Below, one piece after another: positions 32,381 to 42,873 of a stretch of 64,000 nt of DNA. Source of the DNA: Isoetes taiwanensis (Eukaryota > Streptophyta > Lycopodiopsida > Isoetales > Isoetaceae); NCBI GenBank assembly GCA_021234155.1, contig JAJEKV010000002.1:35570128-35634127 (forward strand), given 5' to 3'. Position 1 is the stretch's first letter. Every line of letters starts with the position of its first letter. A program made the position numbers and the translations under genes. The notes under the pieces are model-generated. The model saw nothing but the letters and a program-made list of their open reading frames with translations. It was not told the DNA's origin and searched no databases.

Positions 32381-32396
32381 TGTCGCCACTGCCGGG
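32381..32396 (+). promoter_or_regulatory. Primer-binding-site-like sequence
   Basis: TGTCGCCACTGCCGGG begins one base after the 5' LTR. It resembles the TGGCGCC..TGCCGGGG sites of many plant Gypsy elements with a few mismatches. The tRNA is not assigned. Confidence 0.5.
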
Positions 32397-32426
32397 TCTG
32401 ATTCGCTTTTCCTTTCTTCTGTAGCC

Positions 32427-34266
32427 ATGTCTGTCCGAAACTTCACGCCTGAAGAACTTCTTTCCCAGACGGCGTCTCGCTTGGAGCCTCATCAGCGACG
32501 GGAAGTTGTTCGTGATATGTATGGATCTGCTTATGACATTGAGGGAGGCCACATTCGGTCTAGGGCTCAGTCGGCGCCACCCACCCCTCGTGTCATGTCT
32601 CGTCCAAATTCCCTGCCTCAAGCGTGCAAACATTGCTCACAGGCAGTCACCTCATCACTATCAGGAGCCCTATCTGGCTCATCCTTCTCAACCTTACTTT
32701 CATACCCCCGAACATGCCTACATCCATCATTCTTCTGGCCATACGCCTCTGCCTTCACAACCATCCTCTCCCCCGGGTGGGCAGGGATATCCACATGTCT
32801 CTTTTGCACCTCCCCAGGAATTTCCCTTCCCCACCTTTACCACCGCTCTTCCTGTTTACAACCTTACCGACCTCAAAACCAATGCTCAGGTACCTTCAGT
32901 ACCTCCCCCGCAGTCACCCCGTCATCAGGGTCCTTCAGGCACCATGCCACCACCAACTCCACCTCAATATAATCCCTATCCAGTTCCTGTCCAGCCAAGC
33001 ACTTTCACCTCTACCTTTCATACCCTTAAGCTGACTTATCCCACCTTTGGCAACACGAAAGGCAAACCTTTAGACCAAAGTGCTCAGGCCCACATGGAAG
33101 AATTTGAGGCTCTGGCTGTCCTCAATGGTCATGCACAACCTCAACTGAAATTCCATATCTTTTCCACCACACTGCGTGGCTCTCCTCATCAATGGCTCAT
33201 GTCCAACAAAAGCCACTGGAAACAAGATTGGTCAGAAATGAGAACTTCTTTTCTTTCTCACTATGGAACCACGGATGATGATCAACTTCATCTCAAGCAA
33301 CTCAATGACCTTCAACAAGAGCCCACGGAGTCCGCCCGGGATTTTGCGGATCGTCTTCACATTCTGCTCAGCAAACTCAAGGAGTACCCCACACAGAGCC
33401 AGATCTTGGTCTGGTTTCTCCAAGGACTTCCTCCAGCTATCCGCCTCATGACTGAATACCTGCGTCCGAAGACTTTGGAGCAGGCTATCGATCTTGTCAA
33501 TCACTCAGTCAATGTTTCCTCCCGTGGCGTGGCTCTTCAGGAGCTCCCTTTCATTCCACCTGTCATGGTTCCACAGACTGCTGTCCAACCTCAACACGCA
33601 AATCCGCAGCGCAGTCAGATCTGGTGCCATATCTGCAAATATCAAGGCCACTTGGCGAATGAGTGCAACTCCACCAATGGCCCGCCTCATTGTAAAAGAT
33701 GCAACATGTGCAATCATGCCACGGAAGAGTGCACTCGCACTCATCCTACACCTTTCCGCAACAAACTGGTTTATCAAGTGCAAACAACACCTCCGCAACA
33801 ATCGCAATATCAGCAGCCACCACAGCAGGCGCAACCCAATCAACTCTATCAGCAACAGGAGCAACAACGGGGACCCAACACACGTCCTCCTTTTGACCCT
33901 TCTAAAGCTCAGTGTTATCACTGTCAAGAATGGGGTCACACCACCACGGCGTGTCCTCAACTTCCACAAGTTCAGGTGCAGCTTCCTGGCACCAATCAGA
34001 CCACATCAGTCCGCCTCACGGCTTACCAACTCTGGATTGCCAACGGCAAACAAGGCCCGCAACCTGTTCTTCGGAAGCCACCTCGCGCGCCTCAGCAATC
34101 ACGCTATCAACCAGCTCCTGCCCATCAACCTCAGATGGATCAACAAGCACAGGAAGAAATTTTTCAGGCTCTTAATCCTCCAGTCCAGCCGTCAAATTGG
34201 GTTGGTTTGGTTTCACCCCGGACCGGCGTCCAGCGTCCCTTAACCATTATTCCTAATGGCACATGA
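32427..34266 (+). pseudogene. Gypsy gag polyprotein
   Basis: Starts MSVRNFTPEELLSQTASRLE at 32427. A frame change near 32630 leads into the long frame that ends at 34266. After a Pro/Gln-rich N-terminus, the retrotransposon gag domain runs from about 33080 to 33520 (HMEEFEALAVLNGHAQPQLK; LKQLNDLQQEPTESARDFAD; QILVWFLQGLPPAIRLMTEY). Zinc knuckles follow: CHICKYQGHLANEC (33630), CKRCNMCNHATEEC (33695, altered) and CYHCQEWGHTTTAC (33911). The C-terminal 100 residues are Gln/Pro-rich. Apart from one indel the domain is intact. Confidence 0.85.
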
Positions 34267-34411
34267 AGCCTTGCGCCTTTGCGGTCGACACCATTCCTCA
34301 TACGGAAGAAAAAAGGTTCACTTTGCACGACTTGGAGAAACTCATGCCGCATGTCATGCCTAAAGTTCGCCAAAGCATTTTGAACCTCATGCAAATCTTT
34401 GAAGGGCGCCG

Positions 34412-35172
34412 TTGGCTAATGTTCATGCCACCACTAGAGCTCAACAAAGACCGGATGCACCTTCCCGTCTCAACCTCCACGCTCTCGGACATATCCAAAT
34501 ATCGGCTGCAGAGGTTGACCTACTCAAAGAAGTTCTTTGCTTCATTACCACGCACTCCAAGCACTGTGGATCCAAGCAGATCCTTTTTTCTCATGTGCCT
34601 CACGGAACTCCAAGAGGGTGGCAAAAATCAAAATTCCTTTAAGTTTGGCAACAATTTTGAAACTATGTCCTGCTCTCAAGGACCAGTTACCACTCCCGAC
34701 TGTTTTGGTTGGGGCTGTTGCTACCTCTACACCCACGGTACATGCCACGGTGGGCAATCAACAAGTCAATCATGTTCAAATTGACGGAGGTAGTGCGGTC
34801 AATCTCATCACGGATAAACTCCGCAAACAAATGGGCATCAAACAACTCTATCGTGCCCCCTATGACATCAAATTGGCCAATGGCCATATCACGCGACCTC
34901 AAGGCGTCACGCCTCTTCTTCACATCAACATTAGTGATCTCCGATTCCCCTTGGAATTTGGTGTTTGGAAGGCTGGAGAAGATCCAGGTGATTATGAAAT
35001 GTTGGTCGGCAGACCTTTTCTCCGTCAGGCCAAGAGTATCCATTACTGGGCCACGGATCAGTTAGTCATCACCGATGGTCACCTTAATGCCACTATGGAC
35101 CTGGAAACCGGTAAAATCATTTCGGTCGACAATGCTGAACCCTCTCTCTCGGAACCGATTACGGGGCCTTGA
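34412..35172 (+). pseudogene. Gypsy aspartic protease region
   Basis: The frame from 34537 contains HATVGNQQVNHVQIDGGSAV with the catalytic DGGS box (D-G-G-S in place of D-S/T-G), then LANGHITRPQGVTPLLHINI and MLVGRPFLRQ, the usual retropepsin C-terminal box. Upstream frames are shifted. The protease core itself is uninterrupted from about 34730 to 35172. Confidence 0.75.
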
Positions 35173-35659
35173 GAATATCTATCAAGTTCGGGCTCCCCGT
35201 GAAGTCTGCCTCTGTCATCCTACCCCGAGTATCGCGATCCTTGGGGAGAAATGACTCTTGATCGGGACCCGGCCGGTGCGCTTTGCTTGACCCTTACCTG
35301 GCTCCTTGCAATCGAATCCAACGTGTTGATCACTTTTCAGATGCTGAACCTCCTGCAGCTCCTGTAGATGTACACGCTGTCATGAAGCAACCTCTGCTTG
35401 ATGAAACTCAGCAACCTCTCTTTTTCACCACGCAGAGTGCCACGCATCTTGTTATGCTTCAACCTCCCGCTCATATTGTCGGGACGGAAGTTATCCCCAT
35501 ATTCAAACTCCTGAAGTCGAGATTGTGGGCGTGGGCAACAACAATCGGCTGTCGCGCATTCTTTGCAAATCTTCCGACACCCTATCGTAACAGGGCTGTC
35601 ACGCTCTTCAAAAAGTTCAAACACATTTTCGCCTGGAGCTACAGAGATCTTAGGGGGAT

Positions 35660-36970
35660 CAACAAAGCCTTGGGGGAACTCACCATTCCTACCAAATCTG
35701 ATGCACGTCCCGTTTAGCAACGACAGTACCGGCTCAACCCCAATTACCGTGATCGCGTCAAGGCGGAAATTGACAAACTCCTTGCTTGCGGGTTTGATCT
35801 ATGAGGTCAAACATTACGAATGGGTGAGCCCCATCGTCATTGCACTCAAACACAATGGAAAGATCCGCGTTTTGCGTGGACTACCGAAAACTCAATCGGG
35901 CCACGGGCGTGATCATTTTCCACTTCCCTTCCGCACCGGGTTCCGGAAGAGGTTCTTTGGACATGAGATGTACTCCTTCATGGATGGTTTTTCTGGCAAC
36001 AATCAGATCTCAATCAAAGAATCTGATCAACTCAAGACTACTTTCACCACCCCGTGGGGCACTTTTGCCTATAAGGTGGTTCCTTTTGGATTATCAAACT
36101 CTCCATCCACGTTTCAACGTATCATGCTCTCAGGTTTTCATGATTTTATGAAGGAAAATCCCTTCTTGCAAATTTTTCAAGATGACTTCTCTGCCTACAG
36201 TTCCATGGCTGACCATTTGGATAAATTGAAACTTCGTCTTTCGAAATGTGATGAGTCAGGCATTAGTCTCAATCAGAAATGCACCTTTTGCGTCTTCCGG
36301 TGTTCTGTTAGGGACACGTTGTCGATAAAAGCGGTATCACCACAGATCTGCCAAAATCGGTTGTGTGCTCAAGGCTCAAGCACCAGCCAATATCAAGGAG
36401 ACACGCTCTTTCTTGGGTAAAGTCAATTATTACTCCACCTTCATTCCTGGACTTGCAGCCATTGCGGACCCCATTCATAAACTCACGGGTGATGAATCCA
36501 CGGGCTTGGAATTCCCGGCGGAAGTTGCTTTCAACGGTTGAAGCTTTTACTTACTCGGGCCCGGTTCTTGTTCCTCCTCAATGGGACAAGCCTTTTCCGT
36601 CCATGTAGATGTCTCCGGCGTTTGCTATTGGAGCTGTTCTTTCTCAAGAATATGATCGCTGCGACAAACCAAGCGGATCGCTAGCCAGTAAACTCAATTC
36701 TGGCTGGCGCAACTACTCGCCCGCAGGCGTGAAGCCTTGGGTTTAATTTTACGTGTCCAGCGCTTCCGTCACTATCTTTTGGGCGGTCGGATCAAATTCT
36801 TTGTTGACCACCAAGCCCTCCTTTATTTGATCAACAAATCCACGCCCACGGGCCGCATTGCTCGTTGGGTCCTCCTTACGCAAGAATTTGCACCTTTTGA
36901 AATTGTTCACAAAGGCGGGCAAATCTCATGTTGTCGGATTATCTTTCGCATCCACCACGGATGATCCCTC
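35660..36970 (+). pseudogene. Gypsy reverse transcriptase and RNase H
   Basis: RT motifs appear across frames: AGLIYEVKHYEWVSPIVIAL, DYRKLNRATG, YSFMDGFSGNNQISIKESDQ, TTFTTPWGTFAYKVVPFGLS and NSPSTFQRIM. The catalytic box reads FQDDFSAYSS at about 36175 (x-x-D-D kept; Y/F-V/L/M replaced by FQ). RNase H follows at 36740-36900 with RRFHYLLGGRIKF-like sequence, FVDHQALLYLINKS and GRIARWVLLTQEF. At least five frameshifts, so it is non-functional. Confidence 0.8.
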
Positions 36971-37138
36971 CTTTGGAGTCTCGGGCGCCTTTCGACGCTC
37001 AACTCTTTACGGTCGCGGCAACACCACATTGGTTCCACGACTTTCAGCGGTATCTCCTCACGAGCTCTTCTTCTAGAGGGGATGCAGCGCTCTCTCAGAT
37101 AGCGACAATCTCGTCGACATCAATTTCTCAGAGGTAAG

Positions 37139-38349
37139 GTGACTACACCATGGTTGCAGGCCATCTTTACAAAAAGGGTAAGGATACCATCCGCCGACCT
37201 TTGTGTTCTCCCTCATGAGGTCCCGGATATTGTTCGAGAAGCCCATGAAGGGCTCGGTGGTGGTCATTTTCATGGTGACACCACGACGCGTAAATCCTTC
37301 TTCTTTGGTTATTTTGGCCCACGCTCTTCAAAGGCGGCTCATGCGCCCGCCCCGCGTGTGATGCTTGCCGGCGTGTGGGGCGCCCTGACCCGTGGCGCTC
37401 TTCCCTTGGCCGGCCGGCCATGCGCCACTTCCCTTCAAAGCAAATGGGGAATGGATTTTGTGGGGCCCATCGACCCTCTGCGCGGCACACCCGTGCGCTA
37501 CATTCTGGTTCTCACCGACTACGCTACCAAATGGGTGGAAGCTTGCGCACTTCCGGACAACACTGCGGCCGACGCGACCAAGGTCATCCATCAACAAATC
37601 ATCCGCGCGATTGCCCCCGCGGGCTGGTCGGTGATCGTGGTGTCCATTTTATCAATCATACCATCAAAGGACTGGACGGGTTCTCTCGATACATCATCAC
37701 AAGAGCACACCTTACTATCCTCAAAGGGAATGGTTTGGCGAAAGCACCAACAAAACTACGGTCACAATTCTCAAGAAAATTTGTGGGCTTCGCCTTGGCC
37801 CGGCAAATCAAGCTTCCTACTGTTCTTTGGGCTTACAATACTTGTTTCAAAATAGCTACAGGTCACACTCCTTTCAAATTGGTTTATGGTCAAGAAGCTC
37901 TCATGCCGTTTGAATACATCCTTCCAACTCTCCGTTTTCAACTGGCTACCGCCCATAATCCGCCTGCTGCACTCAAAGAAATGGTTTATCAATTGGAACA
38001 GTTGGATGAACTTAGGCGTGATGCTTATGTTCGTGTTCTTCATGGACAACGGTTGCAGAAATCATTGCATGACCAAAGACTTAAGACAAAAACATTCAAA
38101 GAAGGAGATTTGGTTCTTCTTTATGATTCTCGGTACAAAAATTTTCTGGGTAAGCTAAAGTTTCGATGGCTTGGCCCTTATCAAATTGTTCAAGTGGTGC
38201 AACCCAGCGTTTTCCAGCTGGCTGAGTTAGATGGAACTCCATTACCTACACTGGTTAATGGCTTTCGCCTCAAAACATTTCATACCACAGAAAGTGAAAA
38301 TCAACAAACGGATGCTGTTCCAGACACAAACACAACAGATAGTGACTAA
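37139..38349 (+). pseudogene. Gypsy integrase
   Basis: The N-terminal zinc-binding region is recognisable as VREAHEGLGGGHFHGDTTTR (37230-37290), but its cysteine half is lost in a rearranged GC-rich stretch. The catalytic core begins WGMDFVGPIDPLRGTPVRYI (37450) and continues ILVLTDYATKWVEACALP. A frame change leads to TILKGNGLAKAPTKL and the C-terminal domain, intact to 38349 (GDLVLLYDSRYKNFLGKLKF; RWLGPYQIVQVVQPSVFQLA). No chromodomain is visible, in line with the Tat/Athila group. Confidence 0.8.
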
Positions 38350-38470
38350 CTGGCGGCATATTTATATTATATAGGTGGAATTTTTACAAAATGTGGGCAG
38401 AGCCCAGCTATTTCCGCTATGGGCAGTGCCCTATTTACAAAAACGGGCTCAGAGCCCTATCTACTAACTC

Positions 38471-38771
38471 CTAAGGAGAACACCCTCTACTCGGGTTGGG
38501 CGAGAGGTGATCGCTATGAGATGTGGTACCATTGTTTTCGGGGTCAGTAGCGGTGCGAATCACCTCCATCCCGTTGGTGTGGGGATCGGCATGCTCGACC
38601 ATCATGCCGGCACACCATCCGATCCATAGCAATGCCGCGATTTGTGGCACGCCGAAGGTCGAGGCAGTCCATTTTACACGTAATCCACTCCAGGCAGTTG
38701 GAAGGCATAGTGCATTTATCATGCAAACCAGCAGCAGACATACTGAGCGTCATCGGGTGTCTCAGCTTCAA
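38471..38771 (-). CDS. Antisense extra ORF downstream of integrase
   Basis: Reading leftward: NALCLPTAWSGLRVKWTAST, AALLWIGWCAGMMVEHADPH, MEVIRTATDPENNGTTSHSD. The hydrophobic segment ALLWIGWCAGMMV could be a short membrane helix. Extra ORFs in either orientation in this position are known in Tat elements, but the sequence is not one I recognise. It could also be chance. Confidence 0.35.
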
Positions 38772-39269
38772 CCTCTGTTTCTCTTATATAGCCAACCGAG
38801 GAACTCCCTGTCGACGTGGACCAATCAGAAAATTCGCCAACGTGGTTGCAATGCAAAGTTTGTTACTAAATGGGAATCTTTTCTCCATAGCATATCTAGC
38901 CATGGTACCTTCACGACACCTTCGTTTTAATGATATCCCGCCGAGTTACCCGGCATTAAATGACATTCCTTCTTTTCACGCCCGTCGAACATTAATGTGT
39001 GTCCTTTTGCCACTGTCACATCGGATCATTCACTTACGTCTCGCGCCACCGTTCATTGCTTCTCCTTTTACCATTTGGGGACTTAGCCAAATTTTGCCTT
39101 TCAATTGCCCACTTCGCATCTTTCGCCACCTGGCATCATCAACGGTTGAAGGTTCGCCCTCATCATGCCCCTTCACCTACACTTGCGCGCCCTAAAACCT
39201 TTTTCGTCTATCTGCGCCCCGTCTTACGTTCTCGCTCTCGCCTTCTCCAAACAGTTCCTTCTATTCCGA

Positions 39270-40540
39270 TGCTCTTTGCCATGGCTGCCCCCAAACTTCC
39301 TACACTTCAAGCTTCTGCTCCTAGGGATGCAACTTCTTTTCGGGTCTGTATCTTTCTCAACGCCTACCTTTCGTGAAGCCCTTCTTGGTCCAAGTCGGTA
39401 GAAGTCGCGGAGCATACAAGCTTTGGAATTTTTGGCAAATGGGCTCCGGCCCCCCAATCCGAACAATTGCGGCGAGTTCCACGACTCACATCGTCAACAG
39501 CCCGGAGGGATTTGCTACGGTGGTCGATGGCACCACCCTTTTACTTACACAACATTTGATTTCTAAGGTATTCCGTATTCCTTTGCAAAAACCTGCTGTC
39601 TCTTGGGCTGCTTTACGGGGACATGGGCGTCACTTCGATTTGGTGCTCACCTTATCAAGCCAACCGGCATCGCCTCACAAATATTGCCAAGTCACATGAC
39701 ACTTTTGTGAAGTTTACGTGGGCCAAATTGCTTGGGTATTCCATCAAGAACACCCATATTAATAAGCCGTTCTATAATATGGTCATCAGCGCCATCCACT
39801 CCAATGCATATTGATTGCCCGCGACTTTTGTTCTACCGCCTTCTTCAAAAGTAGGGCCGCATTGGGCTACCCCCCTCCTCTGTCTCACGAAGTTTCGGTG
39901 GGTGGCCATCTTCGGGCACTCATCCGTCATTATCTTCTGTTCTTGAGAGCCCTTCCCTTCCCATGCCTCCACTTTCGGCGCTCTCTGCATTCCCGACATC
40001 AAACCCGGTTTGTACCTTCGCCAACCTTCCCCTAGTAATGTTCAACACCAGACCACGCATGTCACCGTCTCCTCTTCCTCCACTGAAGCCACGCCTTCCA
40101 GTTCCCGTCATGCCTCTCAACACTCTCAGACAAGACAGCAACAGGGGCCTGCACCTCCACATCCTCGACAACTCCTGTACCAATTCCAGCAGGATGTTCA
40201 AGCCGCTGCCATGCAGCTCCACGCGTCACAAGAGGCTCTCATGAATGGTGTTCAGGCGTCCCTGGAGGCTTCTGATGCCGTTCAAAAAGACCTTCAAGCT
40301 GCAACTGCACAAGTTCAGACTTTGGAGGCCCAACTTCAAGACAAGCACGCGGCTCTCATACAGGCCCGTGTAGATCTCAAAAATGCTCAGGATCAGACAA
40401 GCCTACTTGAAGATCAGAAGGCTCAGCTCCAAACCACAATTCAGGACTTGTTGGAACAGAACAAGTCAAAAGATACCCTTTTGGGTGACAAGGAGAAAGA
40501 CATTGCTAAGCTCGAAACCTTGTATTGGGACTTTCTCTGA
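39270..40540 (+). pseudogene. Gypsy extra ORF: plant-mobile-domain-like part plus coiled coil
   Basis: Across frames it starts MAAPKLPTLQASAPRDATSF, then FATVVDGTTLLLTQHLISKV (39500-39560). That last block resembles the VxGxTVxLTPEVIxxVLGLP motif of plant 'putative transposon protein' domains. KFTWAKLLGYSIKNTHINKP follows. The last 500 bp (40010-40540) are one frame: a Ser/Gln/Pro-rich linker and a long heptad-rich coiled coil (AAAMQLHASQEALMNGVQAS; LEAQLQDKHAALIQARVDLK). Probably a structural or gag-related accessory protein of the element. Confidence 0.55.
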
Positions 40541-42267
40541 ATACCGCACTCAAGTTCAAGACCTCAGCGGCGTGGCCTTTCGACTCACCTCCTAGAAGCT
40601 TCGGCTTTCCGCGGCCCGACCAATCGGTTAACGTCCCTCGGACTTCGGCTTTTGGAGGCTCGAAAAAAAAGGTCATCGATGACGCTTGAGATTACAGCGC
40701 GCCTCAATACTCGGGCAATCCTCTTCACATGCCACGCTTCCTATTAAGCGGGTCCGTGATCGATCCGTCTTCTATTTGAAAAGGAGAACCGAATCCGTGA
40801 CACGGAACATCGACTCTAGGCAAGCGGTTCAATCGATGAAGAAGCCCAAAACAAGCGGGGAGGGCTATATTGACATTGCTACCAACATTCTGTGGACTTC
40901 TCTACTCCTTCCGGCTATCTTGACTATGTGGTGGCGGACGGCACCTCTTTCTTTTGAAGTGGTGATGCGGCCAATGGCAATGTTCATCAATGACCACTCA
41001 AAAGTGTGGACTTCCGCCGGATCTGGCGGATCTTTCTATAGAAGACAAGGGTTTATTTTGTGCACTCTTAGTCTTTGATCACTTACTTGTTGAAGATCCC
41101 GAATTAGTCATCTTAGAGTTGTTCAGCCAATGGCTTATGTTTTCATGACTTCTACGGCGGATCTCCATGATAAATTCTGGGATGAGGCCCATCGTGTTTT
41201 AGAGGCAACTCAATCTTTGCTTGGTTGTTATCACCAACCAACAAATATTTCAAGGATCTGCTTTCGGTCTCGGACTTTTGAATAGGAGTACATGCGGCGG
41301 CTCGGCACTTACCTGCGTGGCGGGGTTGAAGCGTTGGAACAGGTAAATAAAAATCGGCGCACCACGATGATCTTGAGTTTGCCCAGATTTATATGCGGCG
41401 CTTGGGAGGCTACAATCAACTCCGTGGCCTTACGGAAAGCAAGACCATCCCCGCGGGTTGGGTCAATCCTCTGTCTATCAATTACTCTCTACTTGAGAAT
41501 GGGACCATTGGTGTCGTGCTCTTGATCGAGAATCTTGTTCAAGCATTTAGGGACATGGCTCTGCAACCCACGCTGCGGGCATGCTTCCCTCTCCATATGC
41601 TTCCTTAGGAGTACCTCCCGCCCACGGTTCCTTTCTTACATTTGGCGTCTTCCCTTTTGGGCCGAAGGTCATGGATGGCCTTGGCCGCTGGTCGACTCGC
41701 CTCGGATCTCCACGGATCTCCGGTGGGATCCCCGATTTGTCGAGGCAGCTCAATTGGGAGGATAATGCCACTTTGGACACTACTGAAAATTGGATTTATA
41801 TCGATAATGGCGTGGTTGGCAAAGGCACTGCGATGCCTTGCATGGTCTTGATACCTTCTTGCGGAATCTTTGCCACCTCACCGGACCCTTGATCCACCGT
41901 CAAAAGCTGGTTTACGTCTTTGCTCTCAAATGCATCACCTTTCGGCTCTTTAAATCGGCGTCCAATCTTTCCTTTACCAATCCGAATGCCGGTTTTCGGT
42001 GCCGCCGGTCTCGGTTGCCTTCTCATGGAGTGCCGGTTTGTTCCGCCGGACGCCCATATCTTTGCCACGGAAGACATGGTGCGCTCTCACTTCCTCATTG
42101 AGGCCCATCACGCCCTTGGGCTCAACACCCCGGCGGCTCTTCAAACGCGCCGGGGACCTCATTGCTCATTACCATAATGGCGCGGAGCCTCATTCCGTGA
42201 GGATCACTTTCAGGCTCTTTGGTTTCCGCCCTCGGGCACTTCCTCCTTTTCTTGGTGAGTGTCATTT
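40541..42267 (+). other. Gypsy 3' region, decayed second extra ORF
   Basis: Short open stretches (IYMRRLGGYNQLRGLTESK at 41385-41440; NPLSINYSLLENGTIGVVL; MECRFVPPDAHIFATEDMVR at about 42030-42090) suggest one more disrupted sense ORF. No domain is recognisable. Confidence 0.4.
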
Positions 42268-42277
42268 GGTGGGGGAG
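42268..42277 (+). promoter_or_regulatory. Polypurine tract of the Gypsy element
   Basis: GGTGGGGGAG directly precedes the 3' LTR start TGTTAGT at 42278, the expected position for plus-strand priming. Confidence 0.75.
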
Positions 42278-42868
42278 TGTTAGTCTGTGCCTCCTGGTAC
42301 AGGACTATTCATGCATACGACGGACCAGGTCAAGCTCAAGGATCCACAGACAGGCACGGGTCAGCCGTCAAAAGCCCAGCAAAAGACCAAGCGGCGAGAC
42401 CCACCAGCGATCAAAGCACAGATTACGCTACCAAAGCCGCTTTCCGGACAAGTGGCGACCCGTCACCGCCCGCGTCAGCGTGATTCTAGGCACTTCAAGA
42501 GGCACCGCCAGCATTCCTGCAAATCAGGCCTCCTTCGAGTCGGCACCGAGATCGGTCGAGTGTCTATACATATTGGCCAAAGGCCATTGTACTATATATA
42601 TGAGTAGAGCTAGCACATGAGTTTTTAGATGAGTTTTGAGTCTTGTCTCAGTTCAGTCTTCTCTCGATTGCGAGAGCTCATGTATGTTCATCATTGATAT
42701 CAAGGAAGCTTATCATTTTCCTCTCATTGTTCTCTTTTGTTCTGTTTTCTTCTTCTTGTTCTCTTCTTGCAAATCCCGCGTGACATAGTCCCCCGGATTC
42801 TCTTGTTAGATCCACGGGTCCTCACAGAGGGCTGTCTTGCAGGAGTTCCCGAACCCAGACCCCAAACA
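42278..42868 (+). repeat. 3' LTR of the Gypsy element
   Basis: 591 bp, aligned end to end with the 5' LTR. The second half is nearly identical. The patch at about 42390-42460 differs strongly from 31900-31970. Confidence 0.92.
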
Positions 42869-42873
42869 ACCCC

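Larger units (their letters stand above)
31791..42868 (+). mobile_element. Ty3/Gypsy LTR retrotransposon, Tat/Athila-like, full length but defective
   Basis: 11,078 bp with two LTRs starting TGTTAGT and ending AAACA, flanked by a 5-bp ACCCC duplication (31786-31790 and 42869-42873). Order: gag, protease, RT, RNase H, integrase, then about 3.9 kb of extra ORFs before the polypurine tract. The extra 3' ORFs and the DGGS protease motif suggest the Tat/Athila side of Gypsy. pol carries many frameshifts. Inserted into LINE-B in the same orientation. Confidence 0.92.

Noticed and set aside
33505-33969. Antisense ORF across Gypsy gag
   Set aside because: Shadow of the gag zinc-knuckle region; composition follows the sense codons.
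41547-42162. Several overlapping ORFs on both strands near the Gypsy 3' end
   Set aside because: GC-rich decayed sequence opens many frames; only fragments of one sense ORF look protein-like.
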